A DNA stretch of 64,000 bases from Lineus longissimus. Lineage: Eukaryota; Nemertea; Pilidiophora; Heteronemertea; Lineidae. Location of the stretch: assembly GCF_910592395.1 (NCBI RefSeq), contig NC_088319.1, positions 8,804,001 through 8,868,000 of the forward strand, written 5' to 3'. The position numbers and the translations under genes were made by a program. This document shows, piece by piece, positions 1 to 10,621 of this stretch. Within the stretch, counting starts at the first letter, position 1. Every line of letters begins with the position of its first letter. The notes below the pieces were generated by a model that was not told the origin of the DNA, made no database searches, and saw nothing but the letters and a program-made list of their open reading frames with translations.

Positions 1-600
1 CACGTACATGACCATGACGACGTGCAGAAAGTGCACTGGCCAGTGCATACCCTATGGCTATGTACTAGTAAACATGGTAAACATGAACAACATCATTATT
101 CATCGGCAGTTCATTTTACTCCGAGCTTTTCCTGAAACATATAGCCATGATGATTAGGCCTACCATGTACCATGACCAATAACAGCACTAGATCATGTAG
201 ATGTCAACAAGTTCACATGAACCGTATAATCCCGCATGGCGCATGTGGGGCATGCGTCTAAACCAAAGCCCCAAAATCACTTGTTTTGGTCTATTTCACT
301 TGTGTTTCCCCCCGTCTCCCAGTCCATAATACATTTACAGTTTACAATCCCCGATCATGGCCCAACAAAAGGTCATCGGTTGACTAAAGGAACACAACTG
401 TTCAATGGATTTATAGTTGAATGCGATCAAACTACGTCTTTTCAATCGTGGATTGTAAATTTAACCCCATGGGCCTAGGGAAGGCCCTATAACAATACTT
501 TCGACACAGTTATTATCTCCGCTGCCTCCACCATGTTACACACAGTGCTCACTGCTGATTCTAAAATGCGCCACCTAGTCAAAACAGGACATATGTTCTT
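1..600. other. No gene recognised
   Basis: AT-rich unique-looking DNA. An open frame of 80 codons near 236 has no recognisable motif or splice context and I do not treat it as a gene. Confidence 0.5.
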
Positions 601-607
601 CTAGGAA

Positions 608-1400
608 TAGATCTCTTTCCAATATTTCGTCATTCCACTATCGTCATCACCTCATCATACTTTCATTGACATTACAGGCACACATCCACAGAGCACTCTT
701 CAAATCATCTACACAGTGGTTATCCAACTAGGATTATAAAGGTAATTTCTTAGCCCCACACAGTGGGTTTCAGTCTTGATAAAGGGGCACTATTGCTAGC
801 AGCTAGGTAGGCAAGATAAAGTTAGACGAAGTAGCCGATAGGGGTCTCTCACCCCTCAAAGTCCGTCACAACTATTCAAGCTTGTACAAGGAATACATGC
901 AGCGCTGACTCTAACAAGACCCAATGGGAATGTCGCACAGTCATCTGTCAAAAACAAGACCTATGTTGCAGTATGATCTCTTGCCAATATTTAATAATTG
1001 CACTATCGTCATCACCTCATCATACTTCATTGACATTACAGGTACACATTGACATAGACCACTGTTGCAGTCAACGACACAGTCGCTATCCAAGTAGCAT
1101 TATAGAGGTAATTATCATTATCATACCTCATTAGCATGTGAACCAATCACGTCGCGTCCTTTGCGATCACGGCAAAGCCTCATGGAATAATGTCTTTCAC
1201 CGTTGAATAATTTTTCATATTCCATGCCTACAACTTCAATTTCTTCATATTCCATGGCTAGAAGTTCAATACTAATATAATATCCAAGATAAAGTTACAA
1301 GAAGTAGTCAATAGGGGTCTCTCACCTCTCACTGTATGTCCACACTATTCACGCTTGTACGAGGAATACATTCAATGCTGAATCTAACAACACCCAGGGC
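608..1400. repeat. Diverged tandem duplication, offset about 364 bp, then about 470 bp
   Basis: The stretch starting at 608 (ATCTCTTTCCAATATTT, then ACTATCGTCATCACCTCATC, then CATTGACATTACAGG) is repeated in the same order from about 972. A following block (GGGGTCTCTCACC, then a CTTGTACRAGGAATACAT motif) at 839-930 recurs at 1314-1400. The copies differ at many positions and by small indels, so this is an old local duplication, partly inside the TIR element at 781-2056. No coding content is evident. Confidence 0.6.
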
Positions 1401-2056
1401 CCTTACTCTGTATATTAGTCACTGGAAGATGGCCCATTTCACTCCTTGCTTCTACTTCACCTATAGTCTCATTGCAAACGCCTCAGTTCTATGATATCAC
1501 ATTCACTTTCAGCTGTCATGCAACGCAACAACTGTGCTATCTGCCATCGCACATCAACGAAGAAGTGCAGCCGCCCACATTCCACCTCACGTCTGTCCGA
1601 CCAGCTGCAATCCTCGAGGACGCCCCACTGTACCACGATTTCACTACGATGTTTGACAAGAAGGAGCAGTGCGCGAGATAGGCAAATGAGCAGACTTCCC
1701 TCGCTTGAGTTTCGGAAGAATGTTCCATATCGCGCTAAGCTGACCACTGCTGACCATGACAGGCGTGCATTGGACTGGTACAGGTTGGAACTGAACATTG
1801 AATATGCTGGTGGTGACGCTTTCTGATGAGAAGTTAGTCGTGACTGATGCAGTATCCTTGGACTTGTCCACAGCATCGTTCAATCATTGCTCTCTGAGCT
1901 GCCTTGATTCTGTACTTACCCAAATACTAAGACCAAATGCCTGTTGACTGTGCTTTAAGAGAGACTGGCGCCATGCCTAGAGATATGACTGACCCCTATT
2001 GGCAAATTTGTATGACTTTATCTTGCCTACCTAGCTGCTGCCTATAGTCTCCCTTT
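781..2056. mobile_element. Putative DNA transposon with about 65-bp inverted ends
   Basis: The left end (AAAGGGGCACTATTGCTAGC at 781, then AGCTAGGTAGGCAAGATAAAG) matches the reverse complement of the right end (2056 back to about 1992: AAAGGGAGACTATAGGCAGC, then AGCTAGGTAGGCAAGATAAAG), including the inner GATAGGGGTC / AATAGGGGTC. The right flank supplies TTAA, so a Kolobok- or piggyBac-type target is possible, but the left flank does not show it clearly. No transposase is recognisable inside. The superfamily is unassigned. Confidence 0.5.
1918..1980. repeat. First copy of a 63-bp direct repeat (second at 2272-2334)
   Basis: The 63 bases from ACCCAAATACTAAGACC through GGCGCCATGCCTAG recur 354 bp downstream with one visible difference. 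The second copy is followed at once by the inverted arm that makes the hairpin at 2296-2357. Confidence 0.75.
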
Positions 2057-2295
2057 AACTGCGGAGCACTTCAAAGTCGATAAAATGCCATGTTCCACCT
2101 TTTAATGTGTTCAGACCGCCATTTTCAAAATAATCAAGTCAGGACACTGCCTTCTAGTCTCATAATAAATTTTGCTTTCCTCAATAATAACATTTCTTCT
2201 TCTTCAATGCTTTCATCATTCCAAACTTCTCCTCCTCTGACTTTTACAGGGGTACAGTCATGGCAATCAAAACCCAAATACTGAGACCAAATGCC

Positions 2296-2357
2296 TGTTG
2301 ACTGTGCTTTAAGAGAGACTGGCGCCATGCCTAGTCTCTCTTAAAGCACAGTCAACA
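2296..2357. repeat. Perfect 25-bp stem hairpin with 12-nt loop
   Basis: Arm 2296-2320 (TGTTGACTGTGCTTTAAGAG followed by AGACT) is the exact reverse complement of 2333-2357. The loop GGCGCCATGCCT itself begins with the palindrome GGCGCC. This could be a foldback remnant, a cruciform or a small-RNA precursor; nothing in the sequence decides between them. Confidence 0.8.
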
Positions 2358-2406
2358 GACACCAACCCCCTCAGACTCAGAAACCACAAACGCCCAACCC
2401 TTCCTG

Positions 2407-3048
2407 CTACCTTAATACTTCTGGATATTTGAAATTAGCCATTCCAGCATCCCAATCAGATTTAAACATTGGTGGCATTCTATTTTCATGAACTTGCATG
2501 AGGAAGAAATTGATTTTAGAATCATTGATGTAATATCCGGGATCAGTTATGTTCGGGTTGTAATCCGGTACAATCCAGGAAGTCCACCCCTCATTACTTT
2601 CAAACACTGAGAAATCATATTCGTCTTTTAAACCAAATTCACTCAATAACCCTCCTAGTTTCCTACGGTTAATGTTATTGTTTGTCTCATTGAAATCACT
2701 TTCACCTGGAATTGGTATCTCTAGATTCTTCATCTTCAATATTTGATAGTAAACATGAAATCTGTAAATTGACCTTATCAATGGGTCACTGTGATTCAAG
2801 TGATCATCTATTGAAATACCACAACCGGTAGTAGCAAACCAAACAGCCATGTTAAATTGGTTCTGGTAAAACGATAATGGATTCTTTTCCAGTCGCAGAC
2901 AATCTTTCTTATTTTTCAGGCTCAAAAACCAAGGTGTTATCTTAGTTTCTTGTAGTCTGAAGAAATTGTTACTGTTAACAGTTACTTCTAAATTAAAGAA
3001 GTCATAGGTGAATTTACTTTTATGTTGATTTGCAATTGGATAATACAT
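2407..3048 (-). CDS. Unrecognised 213-residue ORF, possibly a fragment of a mobile or viral element
   Basis: A single open frame of 213 codons reads on the minus strand, starting at ATG 3048 and stopping at 2407. I do not recognise a family with confidence. It looks protein-like rather than random: a mixed hydrophobic core, a segment around residues 66-80 reading NQFNMAVWFATTGCGIS, then NHSDPLIRSIYRFHVYYQI, and an aromatic and Pro/Gly-rich C-terminus. There is no signal peptide, membrane segment or zinc motif. Upstream of the start (3129-3283) lies a nested inverted repeat. The lone ORF, the hairpin and the surrounding repeats suggest a fragment of a DNA virus-like or Polinton-like element, but that is inference only. 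A host exon is the alternative. Confidence 0.4.
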   Translation of the reverse strand: MYYPIANQHKSKFTYDFFNLEVTVNSNNFFRLQETKITPWFLSLKNKKDCLRLEKNPLSFYQNQFNMAVWFATTGCGISIDDHLNHSDPLIRSIYRFHVYYQILKMKNLEIPIPGESDFNETNNNINRRKLGGLLSEFGLKDEYDFSVFESNEGWTSWIVPDYNPNITDPGYYINDSKINFFLMQVHENRMPPMFKSDWDAGMANFKYPEVLR

Positions 3049-3128
3049 TTAATTTACTTGAATTTTTCCTTCAGTTTTGGATAATGAAGACAGTAAAAAG
3101 GCCATTTATTTTAAGGAATTAACCCATT

Positions 3129-3283
3129 GAGCTGTAGTATTCCCTAAGTAATATATATATGAGGCGGCTGGTTCTTAGGGGTTTCTAAGCTGATTTGAGG
3201 CAAAAAGGCCTGTAAGGGATTTTGTCAAAATAGCTTAGAAATACCTACATTCCTATCACCTCATATATATATTACTGCAGCTC
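3129..3283. repeat. Nested inverted repeat (three stems, about 155 bp)
   Basis: Outer arms GAGCTGTAGTA (3129) and TACTGCAGCTC (3273-3283), middle arms of 18 exact bases AGTAATATATATATGAGG (3147-3164) and its complement (3259-3276), and inner arms GGTTTCTAAGCT (3180-3191) and AGCTTAGAAATACC (3232-3245) are all in register. The structure sits just upstream of the minus-strand ORF at 2407-3048. Confidence 0.75.
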
Positions 3284-3739
3284 CTATACCGTAGCAAAGA
3301 GCTTTATCTTTCTTCTCCAGTAGCCACTGGTGGAAGAGCTCTACCGTTGGATCACCCTTACGATAACCACATATCTACCCCAAGCCTCCTTCATATTGTA
3401 AGACAGGCATGAGGTAAGATCAACTAAGAGGCCCTTACCCTGTGACGATTCATATTTCGCCAGTAGCATTGATAAGAATAGGGACGTTGAGTGTGAAGGT
3501 AAATCTGTTTTTCGCACCCCGTCCTGCCGCACTTGTGTTGTCCGTCCTCAGTGCGGTTGGGCTCTAAAGTCATCATCCAACTTCTTCCCACCACGGTTAA
3601 CTACATTGTAATTGCAATGCATCTATTAATGGATTGGTCACAAACAATACCATTAATGCTCCAGTGTATATGTTACTGTCCGGACCCTTGCAGCTCAAAC
3701 CACTCGATACTCGGCATATTTACCAAGGCCAAGTTCATA

Positions 3740-6312
3740 TCGAGCTCCCGATATTGACTTGCATGAGGGTAACTGGGGTAAACATCATGACACTGCAAAT
3801 GATGACGGTCATGATTTTCGTGCTATCGCAGCATCTCTCGCGACTAAAATAAAGATGTATGACTCTATGGCTGACTGGGTGGATGATGGAATGTACGATT
3901 CTGATCATTTTCCCGTAGTGTCGAATTTCCGTACTAGAATGCCCCGTCGTGTTGGAATTTCGCGCGTTGTTTATGACTTTACGCGTGCGGACTACACAGG
4001 TCTAAGGTCATTCCTTTGTGACGAGCTTGGTCCCAACTCTGATTTCTGTTTGCAAAATGGCCAGGACGGCATTGACAATTTGTGGTCAGAGTGGCTAGGT
4101 GTGTATAACACTGGATTAGACCGCTTTATTCCGCGGAAAACTATTCGTGACAAAAGCTATCCGCCATGGATTGACCGCGAAGTGAGACGCATGTCAACAA
4201 AAGTGAATGCTGCCCGCCGCTGCGCAAAAAACAGGAACAGTGACTCTTGTTGGAGGAAATACCGGCGCCTGCGCAATGAACTCAGAAATTTGACCCGTGA
4301 CAAATACAAAGCGAATGTAAACAATCTTGGATCAGAAGTGCGTAGAAACCCAAAACGTTTTTGGAACTTCTATCACGCAAAAACCAAATCAAACTCTATA
4401 CCAGAGACAGCGAAGCTGGGCAATGAGTCTTTTGTGACTCCTCTGCGCAAGGCAAAAGCCTTCAATGGTTATTTTTATTCCAATTTTTCTCATCACAACG
4501 ACTTGAGAAAACCTGATGTTACCATGTATGATAATTATAACCTTGATTCTGTTAACTTTACAGCAGTTGAGGTGAAATCGGTATTAAACAGGCTGGACAA
4601 GACTAAGGCCTGTGGGCCTGACAGGGTCTCTAATCGTGTTCTGAGGGAGTGTGCCTCTACACTGTGTTCTTCACTCGCATTTTTATTCAACGTTTCAATG
4701 CAGACAGGTGTTTTACCAAACGATTGGAAAATCGCTAACGTTGTGCCAGTGTACAAGAAGGGAGACAAGCATTTGATTTCAAATTATAGACCCGTGTCTC
4801 TCCTATCTGTGGTTTCTAAAGTAATGGAACGTTGCATTTATAACAGTGTCTATCCAGTCTTAAGTCCGTCAGTCTATAAAGGCCAGCATGGCTTCTGTAA
4901 CAGGCGGTCAACGGCCACTCAGCTTGTTCAGTTCCAGCATAGACTGGGCCAGGTCTTAGATAGTGGGGGTCAAACTGATGTTATATATTTGGATTTTGCT
5001 AAAGCTTTCGATTCCGTTCCCCATTGCCTCTTATTACATAAGATTCGTTCCTTTGGAATCTGTGGACGTCTTCTGAGTTGGTTAACGTCGTATCTTACAA
5101 ATAGGAAGCAGAGAGTTGTGATTAATGGCTCGGAGTCATCACTTTTAGATGTACTGTCTGGTGTGCCGCAAGGGTCAATTTTAGGCCCTCTTTTATTCTT
5201 ATTGTACGTAAATGATATTGCTGAGGTCGTTAGTGACGGTACTGCCATGGATCTTTTTGCTGATGATTCCAAAATGTGTAGGGAGATAGAGTCTGTAACC
5301 GACTGTCTGCTACTTCAGACCGACCTTGATAAATTGTACGCTTGGAGTAAACGGTGGGGCATGACATTTAGCCCAAGCAAATGCATGGTCATGAGTGTTA
5401 CTAGGAAGTTAAATCCGACACACTTCTTTTACAATATCAATGGTTTTGCATTGTGTCGGGTTGATAATTTCAAGGATCTTGGTATTGTCTTTTCTTCGGA
5501 CCTGTCATGGTCATCTCATGTCAATGGTATTGCAAGCAGTGCAAGTAGAATGTGGGGTATGATCAGGCGTGTATGCGGGCGTACTGCAGACGTTAATTTG
5601 AATATCATGTTGTATAAATCACTTGTGCGTAGTCGCCTTGAATATGGTACGGTGGTATTCGACACACATGTGCGACGTGATCTTGAAACTTTAGAGCGTG
5701 TCCAGCGGAGGGTGACTCGTCACATTTTAGGCCCTGATATGCCATATGTGGAGCGTCTGCGAGCGTTGTCTCTGCTGCCCCTGTCGTACCGTCGGGAAAT
5801 CAAGGATCTAGTTTTTATGCACGATTCTTATTATAATGTCCTGGATTTTAATGCACGTTTTTATATAACCCCGGCTGTAAGGGGCGACGGTTTACGACTG
5901 GCGCAGCCGAGATTCCACTCGGAGACGTTCGGTGCCTCATACTGGGTGAGGACACCGAAGCTGTGGAACAGCCTCCCGGTCCAATTACATAATTTGAAAA
6001 AAATGCATTTTAAATCGTCCCTTAATGTTTATTATTTTGACAGGTTGGATCGTTTGGATGTCGACGACATGTGCACTTTCGTCACTTTCTGCCGTTGTGC
6101 AAACTGTCGGCCCACTTAGTGCGCATGTCGCCGGCACCCCGACGACACAACCCATATTATCTGGTGCCATATAATAGGTCTCGACCTACATGGTTACCAG
6201 TGTAATGCATGTACGTTTTATTTTGTTCATAATCCAATGTCTTGTCATGTTATATCAAATATTGTACATGTATTTTACACGAATAAATAAATAAAATAAA
6301 TAAAATAAAATG
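3740..6312 (+). mobile_element. 5'-truncated LINE (Jockey/CR1-type non-LTR retrotransposon)
   Basis: The element contains the end of ORF2 and a 3' UTR that finishes in an A-rich tail of AAATA-type units (about 6281-6311, GAATAAATAAATAAAATAAA). It has no LTRs. The 5' part, including most of the apurinic-type endonuclease, is missing or too decayed to read, which is typical of target-primed insertions. No clear target-site duplication was found because the 5' junction is uncertain (somewhere near 3740). Confidence 0.8.
3759..6119 (+). CDS. LINE ORF2 protein: endonuclease C-terminus plus reverse transcriptase
   Basis: This is a 786-codon open frame. Near residue 48 the motif YDSDHFPVVSNF matches the final SDH motif of an apurinic-like endonuclease; the rest of that domain is missing. 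The reverse transcriptase fills roughly residues 250-560: KACGPDRVSNRVLRE, NYRPVSLLSVVSKVMER, HGFCNRRSTATQL, IYLDFAKAFDSVPH (first catalytic Asp), GVPQGSILGPLLFLLYVNDI and LFADDSKM (catalytic FADD). A thumb and C-terminal domain follow, ending in a Cys-rich tail (CTFVTFCRCANC). The protein would nick target DNA and prime reverse transcription of its own RNA. The frame is free of stops over 2.3 kb, so the insertion is fairly young. The start shown is simply the first Met in the open frame, not a true start. Jockey versus CR1 clade is not resolved by eye. Confidence 0.85.
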   Translation: MHEGNWGKHHDTANDDGHDFRAIAASLATKIKMYDSMADWVDDGMYDSDHFPVVSNFRTRMPRRVGISRVVYDFTRADYTGLRSFLCDELGPNSDFCLQNGQDGIDNLWSEWLGVYNTGLDRFIPRKTIRDKSYPPWIDREVRRMSTKVNAARRCAKNRNSDSCWRKYRRLRNELRNLTRDKYKANVNNLGSEVRRNPKRFWNFYHAKTKSNSIPETAKLGNESFVTPLRKAKAFNGYFYSNFSHHNDLRKPDVTMYDNYNLDSVNFTAVEVKSVLNRLDKTKACGPDRVSNRVLRECASTLCSSLAFLFNVSMQTGVLPNDWKIANVVPVYKKGDKHLISNYRPVSLLSVVSKVMERCIYNSVYPVLSPSVYKGQHGFCNRRSTATQLVQFQHRLGQVLDSGGQTDVIYLDFAKAFDSVPHCLLLHKIRSFGICGRLLSWLTSYLTNRKQRVVINGSESSLLDVLSGVPQGSILGPLLFLLYVNDIAEVVSDGTAMDLFADDSKMCREIESVTDCLLLQTDLDKLYAWSKRWGMTFSPSKCMVMSVTRKLNPTHFFYNINGFALCRVDNFKDLGIVFSSDLSWSSHVNGIASSASRMWGMIRRVCGRTADVNLNIMLYKSLVRSRLEYGTVVFDTHVRRDLETLERVQRRVTRHILGPDMPYVERLRALSLLPLSYRREIKDLVFMHDSYYNVLDFNARFYITPAVRGDGLRLAQPRFHSETFGASYWVRTPKLWNSLPVQLHNLKKMHFKSSLNVYYFDRLDRLDVDDMCTFVTFCRCANCRPT

Positions 6313-6410
6313 ATAACTTCCATGGCAAGAGTTTCCTGTCTTCCCCTGTATTCCCATCGGCCATATTATTTTTCGGACTGGTTCAATTTGGAATCATCAT
6401 TTATTTATGC

Positions 6411-6944
6411 GTGAGAGTTAGGAGGTTAGCTCTTTTGGTTCTGATGACGCGTATTCCACAGGTTGCGTCATCGTCGATTCACTGGGAGGTGGTCAATAAA
6501 ACTATTACGATGGATTTGACAAACCTACAGATGTTAGCTCTGGTGTTATTGGTGTATTATGGGGTGCGATGTTTCGTGTGTGATGGTTTGGCAGTTGTTA
6601 CCGTTCTGACCCGAAGGTTGGGTTTTCGAGTCGTTGATAATACTGTACACATGTTGTTGCCTATCAAATCTGGTTCGAGGTGTTTTACTATTCCACTGGG
6701 ACGTCTGCCGTTCCATTATTATAACGAAGCGCAGCGACTGGCTCAGTTGACAGTTGTCTTGCTTCGGTACACGGGCGGATTTGTTCGCGTTTCAGTGGCT
6801 TACAAGGAGTCATGCTTGACGCCCTACCTCCACGAGAGATTTTGGATCCCTGTCTTTCAAAATTCTGAGGCTCGGATCTTTGCTTCTCTACAGCCAACTG
6901 ACCTCACGTACCAGGTCGTTTTCCAGATGGCGGGGGTAATGTAG
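6411..6944 (+). CDS. Doubtful 177-codon ORF, no family recognised
   Basis: An open frame begins 100 bp after the LINE tail. A hydrophobic run around residues 38-60 (LQMLALVLLVYYGVRCFVC) could be a membrane segment; the rest shows no motif I know. Kozak context, splice signals and neighbours give no support. It could be an exon, a remnant of another element, or chance. Confidence 0.2.
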   Translation: MRVRRLALLVLMTRIPQVASSSIHWEVVNKTITMDLTNLQMLALVLLVYYGVRCFVCDGLAVVTVLTRRLGFRVVDNTVHMLLPIKSGSRCFTIPLGRLPFHYYNEAQRLAQLTVVLLRYTGGFVRVSVAYKESCLTPYLHERFWIPVFQNSEARIFASLQPTDLTYQVVFQMAGVM

Positions 6945-7661
6945 GCAGTTAGCATCATTCCGGATGTCGATCAAATGAGACCTACCTCTTCAATGGACGG
7001 GCCGCAGGAAAGGTTACCGGCTCCGGCCTATACGCTACTTATGTCTCGATAACCATGTCGACACGTCGAGCTAGGGGAACTACTGGTTGATTAATCCGAA
7101 TTCTGCAGGGATTAGTTGCGCGTCGGCCAGTAGGTGCATCTCTATCTGTTTGCCATTCGCATTCCCATGCCAGCAGGCAAAGCAATCATAAAACAAAAAC
7201 AAAACACAAATTCCGGATATCATTTTTGAACCAATTTAACATTTCACGGTCGGCATGTGGTTGGGAAACTACTTCAGATGCACATGAACCTTACTTGCGT
7301 CGCATGAACAACAGTTTATGTGTCCTTATAAACTGTTATAGTGATCATGGTTGAGAGACTGCCGAACCAGTAGATACACGACAGGCCATTCCACACGGAC
7401 TTCCCCTAGAGTTGATCACTCTCCCAAGAATGTAAATTGTTTTGATATGAAAGCTAGGTTCTTCTATCATAGCGTTGTGCTAGGAACGGTAGCTGTTAAG
7501 TTTGCTGGTCAAACCTTGTAGCTGAAACGTTCCTTTAGATCAAGAGTGACACTGTTTTGATAAAATTGGGGTTATTGATGACAATTCATATATATATTCT
7601 TACATTTAATTATCGGTTAACACATATAAAGGAAATATTTTCTTTTCGTCATTTCATAATT

Positions 7662-7795
7662 GTAAACCTCACATTGACAATTCTTGTATTTGTAATCCTC
7701 ACATTGACAATTCTTGTATTTGTAATCCTCACGTTGACAATTCTTGTATTTGTAATCCTCGCGTTGACAATTCTTGTATTTGTAATGCTAACGTT
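7662..7795 (+). repeat. Minisatellite, 30-bp unit, about 4.5 copies
   Basis: The unit GTAATCCTCACATTGACAAT + TCTTGTATTT repeats at 7662, 7692, 7722 and 7752, with a partial copy at 7782. The copies differ by single bases (ACATTG, ACGTTG, GCGTTG). Since 30 is a multiple of three, one frame stays open and reads as a decapeptide repeat, which is not evidence of coding. Confidence 0.9.
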
Positions 7796-7869
7796 CAGGG
7801 CTATTTAGAGCCGGGAATTTCCACATGCAAACTAGCTCTACAGCTCCATGACTAAACTCTCGCCCATAA

Positions 7870-8499
7870 GGCTGGGTTCACATAGAACTAGACGGTATTC
7901 GGTATACGCTATTCGATATACGCTATTCGGTATTCGCTATACGCTATACGGGCACGGCGAGTCACATAGGGTAGCATGCGTGCGGTATTCCGTCTTTTGG
8001 CGCCGACCAGATTGACAGTTCAGACGAAGAAGATTTGGCTCTTCTCCTCTTAGCCGAGGATGAAGCTGACCAGGCACAAAGACCAAAGAAAGGAACAAGT
8101 TCGCTATATGTTAATTAAAAGAATCATTTAGTTGATTAGTAATAAAACATGTAATGAAGGCCTGTACTTAGAAATTGCAATAAAATGAGTAAAAATGAGT
8201 ACTGTTGTTTCTAACTTATCATATAGTATGCAATAAATCGTTTAATAATTGTGAAAGATAACATTAAAATGCATACCAATTCCTGGTCACTTCTGAACAG
8301 GGTGGTATACGCTGCACGAAAATCGAACGTGCACGATTCCCACTATACTATACTATACGCAGGTATACGACCTTTTCGAATAGTGCCCTCTTATGTGACC
8401 CGGTATTGTGAAATTTCCTTGTTCGATTTCAGGTACCCGCGTGCCCTGTCAAAACGTGCACCGAATACCCGAATAGTATAGTTCTATGTGAACCCAGCC
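7870..8499. mobile_element. Harbinger-type MITE, 630 bp, with 3-bp TAA duplication
   Basis: The left end GGCTGGGTTCACATAGAACT (7870) matches the exact reverse complement at the right end (to 8499), and both sides are flanked by TAA (7867-7869 and 8500-8502), the TWA target typical of PIF/Harbinger. AT-rich, palindrome-like motifs (GGTATACGCTATTCG) lie inside each end. The interior keeps the N-terminal coding piece of a transposase (8011-8118). It cannot move by itself. Confidence 0.85.
8011..8118 (+). pseudogene. Remnant N-terminal exon of a Harbinger transposase inside the MITE
   Basis: Reading from 8011, 35 codons give an acidic Ser/Glu start followed by a leucine run and a basic stretch (SSDEEDLALLLLAEDE, then QRPKKGT), ending in TAA. 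Acidic plus poly-Leu plus basic is the usual N-terminus of HARBI1-like transposases. The initiating Met is not visible. A matching, unrelated-in-sequence remnant occurs in the other Harbinger MITE family (52028-52192). Confidence 0.5.
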
Positions 8500-8502
8500 T
8501 AA

Positions 8503-10243
8503 GGGCTAGGGTATTTCATTCTGATATAAACCCAGCAGTTTTTAGTAAACCTATAGCTGCCTTTCGGGATACGGCAGTAATAATATGCGAAGATCCTGAT
8601 CGAAATTTCACGTACGAACGGCTTGGTTGCTTTTACTTCTTTTCATTTGTTTTACGTGGGCCTATTGCTAGCAAAGTATATTCGTCTTTGGTCATGAGAT
8701 TCGTTTGGGTTACTTCTATCATGTTGATTGAGTTGTAACTTGGCAACATGTTCAGCAACACAAACCGCGGTTTTGTCATTGTAGATAAGTCTATTATTCG
8801 TTACGCTGTATTTTGACAAAACAAGGTGTCCAGTGTATAATTTGTATGAGGGTTTAAAAGAAAATAAGGTTTGCAAGATAATTGGGTGTGTTTCTATAAG
8901 ATTGCTTTTCGTATTGATATTTACATAGCTATATTGTTTTCAAGAACATTGCGAGTGTTTTCTTTAGGCATTTGCCTGCAGGTCAGGTAGCAGTGTGGTA
9001 TTAGAGTGTTGTCTATCAATAAAATAATTTCCCATAAAAGCAGCGATTGGGGTCAATCGCTAGCTGCCTACGGGGATATATGTGAGAATGTTGATTACAA
9101 TTGTTTTAAGGTTATGACTTCAGTTAACCTTATAAGTTAAACTTATAACTGATAGAACTCAGTTTATGGCCTCTCATTCACACAGCGGTTTCTTCGAAAG
9201 AATACCACGAGTTTCAAAATTAAAAGTAAACATTTGTAAGAAAAGTGGCGGAGATGTAGTGGTGACCAAAGTAAAGTAAACGATTGGTCGGACTAAAAGC
9301 AACACATTGTATACTTTTGAGAACGATATTTTTTACGGTACGTGAGGTTAGCAGGTTCGGTATTCTTATAGAGGGAAGGCGATGTTGATTCACATGCCAA
9401 ATGATGCAAGATGACGTGGCATATGTACCATAGCTACATGAAAAAACACTACTAAATTACCAGAAGAAACACAAACCCTGAAGCTGTTTTACACAAATAC
9501 ACAAACACACTTTATTTACATAAGCAACTTAGGTAATGGTCTATATGGTGGCAATGTAGAGCTCTCTGCTATGAATGACACTTGCACAAACACATCAGTC
9601 AGTCAATCTGGTTGAGAAACACATATCCAAAGAAGCTCCAACTCGTAGAAACACAGTTATGTACTCGTAGAACGTAGAAACACAGTCATGTACATGTCGA
9701 TGACGTCACAGAAAAGTGCAAGCGCGGTACCGGAAGTGAGTGACAAAAGACAAGTCACGATTGCGCAAACAGGAAGTACAGATATCCGACGTATATCCAC
9801 GTAAAACGTTGCGTATAAAGGTTACATGTAAAGGTGCTCCTTGCGGCCGCCACAGACACTTGTTACGAACGATGTAAGCAAGTGCTACGAAATGTAGCCA
9901 AAAATGTATGGTCTATGCACACACGTGCTTGGCTCTATGCATAGTTACGAATTAAAGAATTGTCAAAGCTCGAGACACACAGTAAATCTTTCTTTCCATC
10001 AGTCGTGGAAAGAACGTAATAGAAATACTCAAAGTTCGGATCCTTGAACACGAATAAAAACACAGGAGCAAACGTCCTCCCGGTCTTCTCACACCACAGC
10101 TGTGTATACGAATGGGGCGAGTATAAGAAAACTGATAGAAAATGAACCTATGCACTTACGTAAGAAGGTAAGTGCATAGGCCTAAAATAAACTGTGTTTG
10201 TAAACAAGTCTCTTGATGGCGTCCACCACAAGCCAGCACCATA
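8503..10243. other. No gene recognised; small hairpin near 9041
   Basis: No coding sequence is recognisable. A short perfect hairpin, AGCGATTG with a GGGT loop and CAATCGCT, extended by GC / AGCTGC bases, lies near 9041-9067. The remainder is AT-rich unique-looking DNA. Confidence 0.4.
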
Positions 10244-10600
10244 CATGTTGTAACAAAATAATTAACTCAGTTCCTATTTGACCAACAACCGAACAGCATA
10301 CACCAAACTAACCCCGTATCATGGGGCCGCTACGTCACTCGTATCAGCTGGTAACTGTCACCATCGCCTTGGTATCAAGCAACAAACGAAGACATGTATA
10401 AAAAGCTGAGAGCTCCCTTCCCTCAGAGAGCGCCGAGAGAAAACCAGAGTTAGAGTCTCCAGATCCTGGGACATGAGCCTAGAACTCATAGGATCTGGTG
10501 TATTTGATTGAAGGAAATAAAGGAATTAACATTGGAATCATCTTCGGTAGTACTTGAGTAGTCCCCCCCCCCCCGACAAACCCCGACAACACTGGCATAG
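10244..10600 (+). repeat. Possible solo LTR
   Basis: The segment begins near TGTTGTAACAAAATAATT and contains a TATA-like TATAAAAAG (about 10397), a short downstream leader and an AATAAA signal near 10510, followed by TTGGAATCATCTTCGG and a C-run. Promoter then polyadenylation signal within about 350 bp is LTR-like. No second copy is in the window, and the orientation is opposite to the adjacent BEL pol remnant, so assignment to that element is unsupported. Confidence 0.35.
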
Positions 10601-10621
10601 TCTCATCGATTTGCTGTCGAA

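Noticed and set aside
1469-1876. 135-codon minus-strand ORF and overlapping plus-strand frames
   Set aside because: Several frames on both strands are open in this low-stop segment, inside a TIR element, with no recognisable domain.
7662-7795. CRISPR-like array
   Set aside because: The units are contiguous 30-bp copies with no unique spacers; it is a minisatellite in animal-type DNA.
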